A program made the position numbers and the translations under genes. Below the pieces are notes generated by a model that did not search any database, had not been told where the DNA came from, and worked only from the letters and a program-made list of their open reading frames with translations. A stretch of 64,000 nucleotides of DNA from assembly GCA_029880325.1 (NCBI GenBank), contig JAOUOP010000014.1, forward strand, positions 1-64,000, written 5' to 3'. The stretch is from Myxococcales bacterium (GTDB lineage: Bacteria; Myxococcota_A; Polyangia; Polyangiales; JAFGIB01). Below, in pieces: positions 15,612-23,315 of the stretch (position 1 is the stretch's first letter; the number at the start of each line of letters is the position of its first letter).

Positions 15612-16561
15612 GGCAGCGCCGCCCCGACCACGCTGGCCAGCGCGACCCACAGGCCACTGTGCCAAATCAGCCGATGCAGGTGCAGCTTGTAGCGGCCCTG
15701 GGCGGCGAAGCCCAGGGTGACAGCCGCCGGACTCTCGACGCGCAGGGCCCGGTAGTGCAACGCGCCCAGGATCACCGCCGGCAACGACAACAGCAGCAGC
15801 CCCGCGCCGCCGGCCAGCCAGGCGCCCGGCAAGTACGAAAAGAGCCCCAGCGGCCCGAGCCACTCCACCGCCCGGCGCACCACGGCATTGCCGCTGCGGG
15901 TGGCGAGGGTGGTCTTGCCGCCCTGGCGATCGCTGACTTCGTCCGAGAGCGTGGAGGCCAGGGCACTGGCGAGGCTGAGCAGGGCAAAACCGGGCAGCGG
16001 CCACAGGGCGCTGTAGAACACAGCTCCCGTCTGCAGATACGCGTTGAGCCAGGGCAGAAGCAGCCCCACGCCGAACATCTCCAGCAGCTCGCCGCCACCA
16101 CGGTAGTTCAGGCGCAGGGGCGGCAGGCTGTAGGCCCAGAAGACGGCCAGGCCGAGCACGGCGGCCGGGCCGAGCAGCGGCCGACCCAGGTAGTGCCCAC
16201 CGAGCCAGGCGCAGCAAAGGGCCAGCGCCCCGGCAGCGCTGCCGGCCCAAAGCAACGCCCCGGCGCCCAGGATGGCGTCGGGGATCGTCTTGGGCGAGCA
16301 GTCGTCGGGGAAAAGCCGGCGTTTGAGGGCGTCGATCTCTCGATCGCCCCAGTCGTTGAGCAGCACGATGAAGAGCAGCCCCGCGACCGTGAAACCAGCG
16401 CCCAGCAAGAGCCCGTCGGCGCGCAGGCTGCCGCTGTGGGCGAGGCCCATGGCCTGACCCAGGGCGCAGGGCACCAGCAGCTTCGGCCAACTGGCGGGCT
16501 TGACGGCGTAGCGCCAGCGGGCCAGCGGACCGAATTCCGACCCCAGCGCCTTTGCGCTCAA
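15608..16561 (-). CDS. UbiA family prenyltransferase
   Basis: 317 residues from a TTG start at 16561. That start is chosen because it overlaps the upstream stop in a TTGA motif, and the conserved N-terminus (ARWRYAVKPASWPKLLVPCA) lies behind it. About eight membrane helices are visible. The two Asp-rich motifs that bind Mg-prenyl diphosphate are NDWGDREIDALKRR (about 67-80) and DEVSDRQGGKTT (about 203-214). UbiA enzymes transfer a prenyl chain to an aromatic acceptor in quinone, haem or lipid synthesis. This subgroup resembles 1,4-dihydroxy-2-naphthoate or archaeal-lipid types; the acceptor is not determinable. Confidence 0.85.
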   Translation of the reverse strand: MSAKALGSEFGPLARWRYAVKPASWPKLLVPCALGQAMGLAHSGSLRADGLLLGAGFTVAGLLFIVLLNDWGDREIDALKRRLFPDDCSPKTIPDAILGAGALLWAGSAAGALALCCAWLGGHYLGRPLLGPAAVLGLAVFWAYSLPPLRLNYRGGGELLEMFGVGLLLPWLNAYLQTGAVFYSALWPLPGFALLSLASALASTLSDEVSDRQGGKTTLATRSGNAVVRRAVEWLGPLGLFSYLPGAWLAGGAGLLLLSLPAVILGALHYRALRVESPAAVTLGFAAQGRYKLHLHRLIWHSGLWVALASVVGAALP

Positions 16562-17373
16562 GGCCCAGCCCCCCTGGGCCTGCGCGCGCGCCAGCCGTCG
16601 CAGCGCCCGTGACGCTCGAACAGCCCGGCCATGGCGCGCGGATCGTCGGTGACGATGCCGTCGGCGCCCCGATCGAGCAGACGCTCGGCCTGTGCGATGT
16701 CGTTGATGACCCAGTAATCCACGGCGATGCCCAGGGCGTGCATCTTGTCGATCAGGGCCGGCCTGTCCAGCCGCAAGGGACCGTGACGGGTGGGGATCTG
16801 CAGGCGGCTGCCAGCGAGTGCGAGCCTGCGCAGGAGCCGCGGCGGCGCGAACACCAGCAGCACCGCCTCGGCCTGCGAAAAACCCGTGGGCCCGGGGTAG
16901 CCCGCAGCGCGCACCGCCCGCAGCGTGGCGAAGGAAAAACTGGTCAGCAGCACCCGCTCGTAGGCTGCGGCGCGCTGCACGACGCCCAGCGCGGCCTCCA
17001 CCATGCTCGGTTGGCTCTGCTTGAGATCGATGTTCAGGGGCACGCCGGGTAGCTCTTCCAGCACATCGGCCAACGTCGGAACCCGTGCCACCTGCAACGG
17101 TTGGCCCTCGAAACCACGGGAGACGTCCCAGGACTGGACCTCGGCCAGGGTGCAGTCGCGGATCGCGCGCGGGTCGCCGGCCATGCGAAGGCCATCCGCA
17201 TCGTGGGCCACCACCACCTGGCCATCGCGGGTCATGTGCACGTCGATTTCCAGGGCATCGGCGCCCAGCCCCACAGCCGTGGCCAGGGCTTGGGGGGTAT
17301 TTTCCGGACGCTCGAGGCGAGCGCCGCGGTGGGCATAGAGCAGGGGCCCCCGCCACGATTGCCACGCATCCAT
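16558..17373 (-). CDS. Glycerophosphodiester phosphodiesterase
   Basis: 271 residues from the ATG at 17373. That start is preferred over an ATG four codons upstream because a TATGCT hexamer ends seven bases before it. GDPD signatures are AHRGARLERPENTPQA (about 13-28; His general base and Glu metal ligand) and LEIDVHMTRDGQVVVAHD (about 41-58; the E-I-D metal ligands and the second catalytic His). The C-terminus has VDYWVINDIAQAERLLDRGA and DGIVTDDP, the conserved barrel end. It hydrolyses glycerophosphodiesters to glycerol-3-phosphate and an alcohol. No signal peptide, so it acts in the cytoplasm. First gene of a three-gene coupled operon. Confidence 0.88.
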   Translation of the reverse strand: MDAWQSWRGPLLYAHRGARLERPENTPQALATAVGLGADALEIDVHMTRDGQVVVAHDADGLRMAGDPRAIRDCTLAEVQSWDVSRGFEGQPLQVARVPTLADVLEELPGVPLNIDLKQSQPSMVEAALGVVQRAAAYERVLLTSFSFATLRAVRAAGYPGPTGFSQAEAVLLVFAPPRLLRRLALAGSRLQIPTRHGPLRLDRPALIDKMHALGIAVDYWVINDIAQAERLLDRGADGIVTDDPRAMAGLFERHGRCDGWRARRPRGAGP

Positions 17374-17380
17374 GGTCGGC

Positions 17381-17386
17381 AGCATA
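17381..17386 (-). promoter_or_regulatory. TATGCT -10 hexamer, leaderless promoter for the GDPD operon
   Basis: On the minus strand TATGCT ends seven bases before the ATG at 17373. No clear -35 is seen. Confidence 0.4.
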
Positions 17387-17507
17387 CGCGCTCGTCGCCG
17401 ACCGCGACCACCGGATGGTGTGAGGGTTGCCGCACCGAGTTCGACACCCATTGCAAAATGGCTGCGCAACCGGCAATGATGCGCGCCGTCCGAGGCGGAA
17501 GAAGCCG

Positions 17508-17978
17508 ATGTTCAGACTGCTAGTGCTCGGTGTCGCCTGGCTGCTGTGGTCGGGCCACTACACGTTGGAGGAGCCGCTGATCGCCGCCTTCGGCGTGCTC
17601 TCATGTGGCCTGGTCTACTGGATCGCCCAGCGCCTCAGGGCCGCAGCCCCCGAACACGGCGAGCGCACCCTGGGCTGGTCCGTCGTGCCCTACCTGCCCT
17701 GGCTGCTGCTCGAGATCGTCAAGGCCGACCTGGCGGTGGCCAAGATCGTGCTCGATCCCAAGATGCCCATCAGCCCGCGCATCATCCGCGTCAAGGCCAG
17801 CCAGCGCGGCGACGGAGCGCGCGTGCTCTTCGCCAACTCGATCACCCTCACCCCCGGCACCATCTCGCTGGCGGTGCGCGAAGACCACATCTGGGTGCAC
17901 GCCCTGAGCAAGGAGATCGGCGACGATCTGCAAAGCGGCGAGATGGACCAAAAGGTCGCGGGGCTGGAGCGCACATGA
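17508..17978 (+). CDS. mnhE: Na+/H+ antiporter subunit E (MrpE/MnhE)
   Basis: 156 residues from the ATG at 17508, with GGAAGAAG upstream. Two or three N-terminal membrane helices precede the MrpE core: WLLLEIVKADLAVAKIVLDP, ISPRIIRVKA, and NSITLTPGTISLAVREDHIWVHAL, the last being the conserved signature. MrpE is a small membrane subunit of the multisubunit cation/proton antiporter and of membrane-bound hydrogenase modules (MbhA). First gene of a nine-gene operon in which every junction overlaps or abuts. Confidence 0.9.
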   Translation: MFRLLVLGVAWLLWSGHYTLEEPLIAAFGVLSCGLVYWIAQRLRAAAPEHGERTLGWSVVPYLPWLLLEIVKADLAVAKIVLDPKMPISPRIIRVKASQRGDGARVLFANSITLTPGTISLAVREDHIWVHALSKEIGDDLQSGEMDQKVAGLERT

Positions 17979-18256
17979 GCATGTTCGACGTCGCCCTGGT
18001 CGGCATCCTGATCACCATGGCCATGGCACTGCTGCGGGCCGTGCTCGGGCCCACCGTCTTCGATCGGATCCTGGCGGCCAACATGATGGGCACCAAGACA
18101 ATCCTGCTGATCGCCGTCAGCGGCTTCGCCACCGGCCGCCCCGAGTGGCTCGACCTGGCCCTGGTCTACGCGCTGGTGAACTTCGCCAGCACCATCGCCG
18201 TGCTGAAGTTCGTGCGCTTCCGGGATCTGGCCCACGGCGGTGAGGGGAAGAGCTGA
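17975..18256 (+). CDS. mnhF: Na+/H+ antiporter subunit F (MrpF/MnhF)
   Basis: 93 residues, ATG overlapping the mnhE stop (ATGA). Three membrane helices; the core ALLRAVLGPTVFDRILAANM followed by GTKTILLIAVSGF is the family signature. It is the MbhB-equivalent small subunit. Confidence 0.88.
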   Translation: MSMFDVALVGILITMAMALLRAVLGPTVFDRILAANMMGTKTILLIAVSGFATGRPEWLDLALVYALVNFASTIAVLKFVRFRDLAHGGEGKS

Positions 18257-18627
18257 TGGAGGTCGCGCTCGACGCCCTCAGCTGGCTTCTGCTCGGCCTG
18301 GGCTCTTTCTTTTGCATGGTGGGCGGCCTGGGGCTCTTGCGCCTGCCCGACGTCTACACGCGCACCCACGGCGCAGCCATCACCGACACCCTGGGCGCGG
18401 GCCTGATCCTGATCGGCCTGATGTTGCAGGCCGGCCCCACGCTGGTCACCGTCAAGCTGGTCCTGGTGCTGGCTTTTCTGCTGTTCACCAGCCCCGTTTC
18501 GGGCCACGCCCTGGTCAAGGCCGCTTTTTCCAGCGGCGTCGCGGCCCAGGTGGAGCACTCGGACGTGGGGCACGGCGAGACCGCACCGGGCACCGACCCC
18601 AAGCCCGAGCACGAGACGGAGAGCTAG
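18256..18627 (+). CDS. mnhG: Na+/H+ antiporter subunit G (MrpG/MnhG)
   Basis: 123 residues, start overlapping the mnhF stop (TGATG). Three membrane helices with GLLRLPDVYTRTHGAAITDT, the hallmark loop of MrpG (R-x-P-D-x-x-x-R-x-H), then GLILIGLMLQAGPTLVTVKL. The hydrophilic tail of about 35 residues (ending ETES) is longer than usual. Confidence 0.88.
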   Translation: MEVALDALSWLLLGLGSFFCMVGGLGLLRLPDVYTRTHGAAITDTLGAGLILIGLMLQAGPTLVTVKLVLVLAFLLFTSPVSGHALVKAAFSSGVAAQVEHSDVGHGETAPGTDPKPEHETES

Positions 18628-19653
18628 GTGGCCTTTCCCATCGAAGTCGTGCTCTTTCTCTTTCTGATCGCCTCGGCGATCTCGGTGGCGCTGCTCGAAG
18701 ACCTCTTCGCCGCCGCCATGATCACCGGTATCTTCAGCCTGATCTCCGCCGGCCTGTTCACGCTGATGGACGCGGTGGACGTGGCCTTTACGGAAGCGGC
18801 CGTGGGCGCCGGCATCTCCACCGTTCTGGTGCTCAGCACCCTGGGGCTGACCACCGACCGCGAAGACCAGCGCGCCTTTCATCTCTTTCCGCTGGTGGTC
18901 GTGCTGATCACGGGCGCGGCGCTGCTCTACGGCACCCTCGACATGCCGCTCTACGGCGACCCCAGCGCCCCCATCCACGGCCACGTGGCACCCGACTACA
19001 TCGTGGGAGCCATGAAAGACTTCGGCATCCCCAACATCGTCACCAACGTGCTGGCGAGCTACCGCGGCTACGACACCCTGGGCGAGACCGTGGTGATTTT
19101 CACTGCCACCATCGGCGTGCTGCTGCTTCTGACCGCCGGCGGCCGCGAGCGCGGTGCATCCAAAGAGTCCGAGGGCCAGGCCCACACGGCCCATGAGCCC
19201 CCCTCACCGATGCGAGAAGTCGTGGTGCTGCGGCTGGTGTCGCAAGCGCTGATCCCGCTGATCCTGCTGTTCGCCTTCTACGTTCAGTTCCACGGCGACT
19301 TCGGCCCCGGCGGAGGCTTCCAGGCGGGCGTGATCTTCGGCGCTGGGCTGGTGCTCTACGGGCTCATCTTCGGGCTCGAAACGCTCAAGGGCGTGGTACC
19401 GCCGGCCGTGCTCGAGGCGGGGCTGGCGCTGGGCGTGTTGCTCTACGGCGGCACCGGCGTGGCTTGCTTGCTGCTCGGCGGCAACTACCTGGACTACGCC
19501 GTCTTCGACCACCACTCGGCGGCCCACGGCCGACACCTGGGCATCCTGCTGGTGGAGGGCGGCGTCGGCATCGCCGTCACCTGCGCCATGACCCTGATCT
19601 TCTACGCCTTCGGCGGGCGTTCCAGCATCCGCAACGGAGGCGCTTCCCAATGA
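18628..19653 (+). CDS. Fused antiporter subunit: MbhD (DUF4040) + MbhE + MrpB
   Basis: 341 residues from a GTG directly after the mnhG stop. Residues 1-75 match the DUF4040/MbhD domain (LLEDLFAAAMITGIFSLISA, DAVDVAFTEAAVGAGIST). Residues 80-180 resemble MbhE (LYGTLDMPLYGDP, YIVGAMKDFGIPNIVTNVLA, YDTLGETVVIFTATIGVLLL). Residues 200-335 are MrpB (LIPLILLFAFYVQFHGDFGP, GGGFQAGVIFGAGLVLYGLI). In ordinary Mrp systems the D/E parts are the C-terminus of MrpA and MrpB is separate. Here they are detached from the channel subunit and joined to B. Confidence 0.85.
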   Translation: MAFPIEVVLFLFLIASAISVALLEDLFAAAMITGIFSLISAGLFTLMDAVDVAFTEAAVGAGISTVLVLSTLGLTTDREDQRAFHLFPLVVVLITGAALLYGTLDMPLYGDPSAPIHGHVAPDYIVGAMKDFGIPNIVTNVLASYRGYDTLGETVVIFTATIGVLLLLTAGGRERGASKESEGQAHTAHEPPSPMREVVVLRLVSQALIPLILLFAFYVQFHGDFGPGGGFQAGVIFGAGLVLYGLIFGLETLKGVVPPAVLEAGLALGVLLYGGTGVACLLLGGNYLDYAVFDHHSAAHGRHLGILLVEGGVGIAVTCAMTLIFYAFGGRSSIRNGGASQ

Positions 19654-20033
19654 GCGCAAGTCTGGGCCTGTGGAACTACTGGGTCGTCATCGTGCTGATG
19701 ATGATCGGGCTCTACATCGTCATCGCCCGCGACAGCCTGGTCAAAAAGGTCATGGGCCTCAACATCTTCCAGGTCTCTGTGATCATGTTCTACGTCTCGA
19801 TGGGCAAGGTCGATGGTGGCACCGCGCCCATCGTGCCCGAAGGCGGCGTCGAGGGCGTGGTCTTCAGCAATCCCTTGCCCCACGTGCTCATGCTCACCGC
19901 CATCGTCGTCGGCATCGCCACGACGGCACTGGCGCTGGCCCTGGTGGTGCGCATCCAGGAGCGCTACGGCACGGTCGAGGAAGACGAGATCCGCGACATG
20001 GACTTCCGCGACACCGAACACGGGGACCCATGA
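19650..20033 (+). CDS. mnhC: Na+/H+ antiporter subunit C (MrpC / NuoK-like)
   Basis: 127 residues, ATG overlapping the preceding stop (ATGA), with GGAGG upstream. Three membrane helices homologous to NuoK: YIVIARDSLVKKVMGLNIFQ, and NPLPHVLMLTAIVVGIATTA, which carries the conserved P-L-P-x-x-L-x-L-T-A-I-V signature. It sits beside the channel subunits in the membrane arm. Confidence 0.9.
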   Translation: MSASLGLWNYWVVIVLMMIGLYIVIARDSLVKKVMGLNIFQVSVIMFYVSMGKVDGGTAPIVPEGGVEGVVFSNPLPHVLMLTAIVVGIATTALALALVVRIQERYGTVEEDEIRDMDFRDTEHGDP

Positions 20034-21505
20034 ACGCCCACCTACCCGTACTGGCCGTGCTCACGCCACTGCTGTCGGCGCCCCTGTGCTTGATGTTGCG
20101 ACGCAAGCTCGCCGCACGCTTTTTCGCCATCGCCGTGGCCTGGATCACCTTCGCCATCGCCATCAGCACACTGCAGGCGGTGATGCAGGCCGGCGACATT
20201 CGCTACGAGCTGGGCGGCTTCGCTCCACCGCTGGGCATCGAGCTGCGCGTGGACGCCACCAACGCGCTGATGCTGCTTTTGGTGTCGTCGATCGCCGCGG
20301 TGGTGCTGCTCTTTGGCCCCGGCAGCGCCGGCGCCACCATCGCCAAGGGCCGCGAGCCCGCGTTCTACACGCTCCTGCTCCTGGCCCTGGCGGGGCTCAT
20401 CGGCATCACCGTCACCGGCGACGCGTTCAACGTCTTCGTGTTTCTGGAGGTCTCGTCGCTGGCCTCGTACACGCTGATCGGCCTGGGCAACGACCGGCAC
20501 GCACCGATGTCGGCCTTCAGCTACCTGATCATGGGCACCCTGGGCGGCACCTTCTTTCTCCTCGGCGTCGGCCTGCTCTACCAGATGACCGGCACCCTCA
20601 ACATGGCCGACCTCACGGTGCGGCTGCAGGACGTGCACGGCTCGCGCACGGTGGTGCTGGCCCTGGCCCTGCTGGTCGTCGGCATCGGCATCAAGTTGGC
20701 GGTCTTCCCCCTGCACCAGTGGCTGCCCAACGCCTACAGCCACGCCCCCTCGGTGGTCTCGGCCTTCCTGGCGGCCACCTCCACGAAGGTCATGTACTAC
20801 GTGCTGGTTCGGGTGCTGTTCACCCTCTTCGGCGCCGCCTTCGTCTTTGAAACCCTGCGCGCCGACTACCTGCTGATGCCGCTTTCGATCCTGGCCATGT
20901 TCGGCGGCTCGCTGGCGGCGATCTACCAGACCAACCTCAAGCGCCTCTTGGCCTATTCGTCGGTCGCACAGGTCGGCTACATGACCCTGGGGCTGAGCTT
21001 CGCCTCGGTCACGGGCGTCACCGCCGGCCTGGTGCACGTCTTCAACCACGCGCTGATGAAGGGCGGGCTCTTTTTGGTGGTCGGCTGCATCACCGCCCAG
21101 CTCGGCTCCTCCGACATCGCCAGGATGCGCGGCCTGGGCAAGCGCATGCCGCTGACGATGGCGGCCTTCGTCGTGGGCGGTTTCGCGCTCATCGGCGTGC
21201 CGGCGACCGTGGGCTTTGTCAGCAAGTGGTACCTGGTGCAGGCCGCGCTCGAAAAGGGAATGCTGCCGGTTGCCTTCCTGATCCTGCTCAGCTCGATTCT
21301 GGCGGTCGTCTACATCTGGCGCGTGGTCGAGATCGCCTACTTCCAGGAGCCCGAAGCCGAAGCCAAGGTCTCCGAAGCACCCCTGAACCAGCTTCTGCCG
21401 ACCTGGCTCCTGATCGGCTCCACCCTTTTCTTCGGCCTCAACACCGACGTCACCGTGGGCGTGGCCCAGATGGCGGCGCGGCAGCTGATGGGAGTTTTGC
21501 CGTGA
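20030..21505 (+). CDS. mnhD: Antiporter channel subunit, MrpD/NuoN-like (first of three)
   Basis: 491 residues, about 14 membrane helices, ATG overlapping the mnhC stop. The proton-path residues of the NuoL/M/N family are present: the helix-5 Glu in NVFVFLEVSSLASYTLIG (about 139), the helix-7 Lys in GIKLAVFPLHQWLPNAY (about 221), and the later LKRLLAYSSVAQVGYMTLG and NHALMKGGLFL, with Lys near residue 346. It should move protons in exchange for Na+ or another cation. Coupled by GTGA to the next channel gene. Confidence 0.9.
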   Translation: MNAHLPVLAVLTPLLSAPLCLMLRRKLAARFFAIAVAWITFAIAISTLQAVMQAGDIRYELGGFAPPLGIELRVDATNALMLLLVSSIAAVVLLFGPGSAGATIAKGREPAFYTLLLLALAGLIGITVTGDAFNVFVFLEVSSLASYTLIGLGNDRHAPMSAFSYLIMGTLGGTFFLLGVGLLYQMTGTLNMADLTVRLQDVHGSRTVVLALALLVVGIGIKLAVFPLHQWLPNAYSHAPSVVSAFLAATSTKVMYYVLVRVLFTLFGAAFVFETLRADYLLMPLSILAMFGGSLAAIYQTNLKRLLAYSSVAQVGYMTLGLSFASVTGVTAGLVHVFNHALMKGGLFLVVGCITAQLGSSDIARMRGLGKRMPLTMAAFVVGGFALIGVPATVGFVSKWYLVQAALEKGMLPVAFLILLSSILAVVYIWRVVEIAYFQEPEAEAKVSEAPLNQLLPTWLLIGSTLFFGLNTDVTVGVAQMAARQLMGVLP

Positions 21506-23034
21506 GCGACGGTCAGCTGATCGCCCTGTCCATGCTGTGGCCGGCGCTGGCGGCGGTGGCCGTGGCCCTGCTCGGACGCGCGCCGAACCTGCGCGACGGC
21601 GCTTCGTCGGTGGCAACGCTTTTGACCTTCGGCACCGTGGTGCAGCTGGTGCCGCGCGTGAACTCCGGAGCGCGCCCGTCGCTGACGCTGATGGAAGTGA
21701 TGCCGGGTGTCAGCCTGCACTTCGAGGTCGAGCCCCTGGGCATGGTCTACGCGCTGGTCGCCTCGGGCCTGTGGATCATCACCGCCCTCTACGCCGTCGG
21801 CTACATGCGCGGCCACCACGAAGAAAACCAAACCCGCTTCTTCTTCTTCTTCGCCCTGGCCATCAGCGCCGCCCTGGGCATCGCCTACGCGGGCAACCTC
21901 TTCACGCTCTTCCTCTTCTACGAAGTGCTGACCTTCTCGACCTTCCCCCTGGTCACCCACCACGGCACCGACGCCGCCAAGCGCGCCGGCCGCGTCTACC
22001 TGGGTATTTTGGTCAGCACCTCGGTGGGCTTTCTGCTGCTGGCGGTGCTGTGGACCTACTTCGCCAGCGGCACCCTGGACTTCCGCCCCGGCGGCATCCT
22101 GGCGGGCAAGCTCGACGGCGCCGAGGTCCCGATCCTGCTCGGCCTCTACGCCTTCGGCACCGGCAAGGCGGCGCTGATGCCCTTCCACCGCTGGCTGCCT
22201 GCGGCCATGGTGGCGCCCACGCCCGTCAGCGCGCTCTTGCACGCGGTGGCCGTGGTCAAAGCGGGCGTCTTCAGCGTGCTGAAAATCGTCGTCTACGTCT
22301 TCGGCCTCGAGCTGCTGCAAGAGGGCCAGGCCTCGCTGTGGCTGATGTACGTGGCCGCGGGCACCATCCTGATCTCCAGCGTGGTGGCGCTGACCAAGGA
22401 CAACCTCAAGGCGCGCCTGGCCTATTCCACCATCAGCCAGCTGGCCTACATCGTGCTCGGCGCGGCGCTGGCCACCGGCGCTGGCGTCATCGGCGGCGGC
22501 ATGCACATCGCCATGCACGCGGTGGGCAAGATCACCCTCTTCTTCTGCGCCGGCGCCATCTATGTGGCGGCGCACAAGACCGAGATCAGCACCATGAACG
22601 GCATCGGCCGGCGCATGCCCTTTACCATGGGCGCGTTTTTGATCGGCTCGCTGTCGATCATCGGCCTGCCGCCCCTGGGTGGCTCCTGGAGCAAGTGGTA
22701 CCTGGCGCTGGGCGCCGCCGAGGGGCACAACGAGATCTTCATCCTGGTGCTGATGCTCAGCTCGCTCTTGTCCATCGGCTACCTGATGCCGGTGGTGGTG
22801 CGCGCCTTCTTCTACGAGCCCGAGCCCGACGCCCACCACGGTGAACACGCTGAACACGCTGAACACGGCGGGCACGACGAGCACGGCCACCACGCCGAAC
22901 ACGGCGAGGGAATGCACGAAGCGCCCTTCCTGTGCGTGGCACCGATCTGCGCGGCGGCCGTGGGCTGCGTCGCCCTCTTCTTCACCTCCCAATACCTGCA
23001 CGCGTTGCTGCTGCCCATCGCCGGAGGTCAGTGA
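21502..23034 (+). CDS. Antiporter channel subunit, NuoM/MrpD-like with His-rich loop (second of three)
   Basis: 510 residues from a GTG overlapping the previous stop. Family motifs: LFLFYEVLTFSTFPLVTH (Glu about 142), GTGKAALMPFHRWLPAAM (Lys about 222), LKARLAYSTISQLAYIVLGA, and HAVGKITLFFCAGAIY. Between the last two membrane helices is a loop of about 30 residues in which His and Glu dominate (HHGEHAEHAEHGGHDEHGHH). Such a loop could bind Zn, Ni or Co; it is absent from the other two channel subunits. The loop is encoded by short GAACAC-type repeats, so it may have grown by slippage. Confidence 0.88.
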   Translation: MSDGQLIALSMLWPALAAVAVALLGRAPNLRDGASSVATLLTFGTVVQLVPRVNSGARPSLTLMEVMPGVSLHFEVEPLGMVYALVASGLWIITALYAVGYMRGHHEENQTRFFFFFALAISAALGIAYAGNLFTLFLFYEVLTFSTFPLVTHHGTDAAKRAGRVYLGILVSTSVGFLLLAVLWTYFASGTLDFRPGGILAGKLDGAEVPILLGLYAFGTGKAALMPFHRWLPAAMVAPTPVSALLHAVAVVKAGVFSVLKIVVYVFGLELLQEGQASLWLMYVAAGTILISSVVALTKDNLKARLAYSTISQLAYIVLGAALATGAGVIGGGMHIAMHAVGKITLFFCAGAIYVAAHKTEISTMNGIGRRMPFTMGAFLIGSLSIIGLPPLGGSWSKWYLALGAAEGHNEIFILVLMLSSLLSIGYLMPVVVRAFFYEPEPDAHHGEHAEHAEHGGHDEHGHHAEHGEGMHEAPFLCVAPICAAAVGCVALFFTSQYLHALLLPIAGGQ

Positions 23035-23315
23035 TGAGCGACTCCCCCGAGCACACGCCCGGGCACACGCCCAAGCCGCCCCACGGCGTCTTCGACGAAC
23101 GCAAGAACATCGACCGCATCTTCTACGCGTTGGTGGGCGTCTGCGCCGCGGTCGTGCTGGCCGACTTCGCCTACGAGAAGCACGGCCACTTCGACTTCGA
23201 AAACATCCCCGGCGCCCACGCCATCTTCGGCTTCGTGGCCTACGTGGGCCTGGTGCTCACCGCCACCCAGCTGCGCAAGCTGCTCAAGCGCGACGAGGAC
23301 TACTACGATGATTAA
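23034..23315 (+). CDS. Small two-helix membrane protein of the antiporter operon
   Basis: 93 residues, ATG overlapping the previous stop (TGATG). The N-terminal 25 residues are polar (SPEHTPGHTPKPPHGVFDER), then come two hydrophobic helices (IFYALVGVCAAVVLADFAY and HAIFGFVAYVGLVLTATQLR) and an acidic tail DEDYYDD. It is not one of the standard Mrp subunits and no family is recognised. Its fixed place between two channel genes suggests an accessory subunit of this type of complex. Confidence 0.75.
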   Translation: MSDSPEHTPGHTPKPPHGVFDERKNIDRIFYALVGVCAAVVLADFAYEKHGHFDFENIPGAHAIFGFVAYVGLVLTATQLRKLLKRDEDYYDD

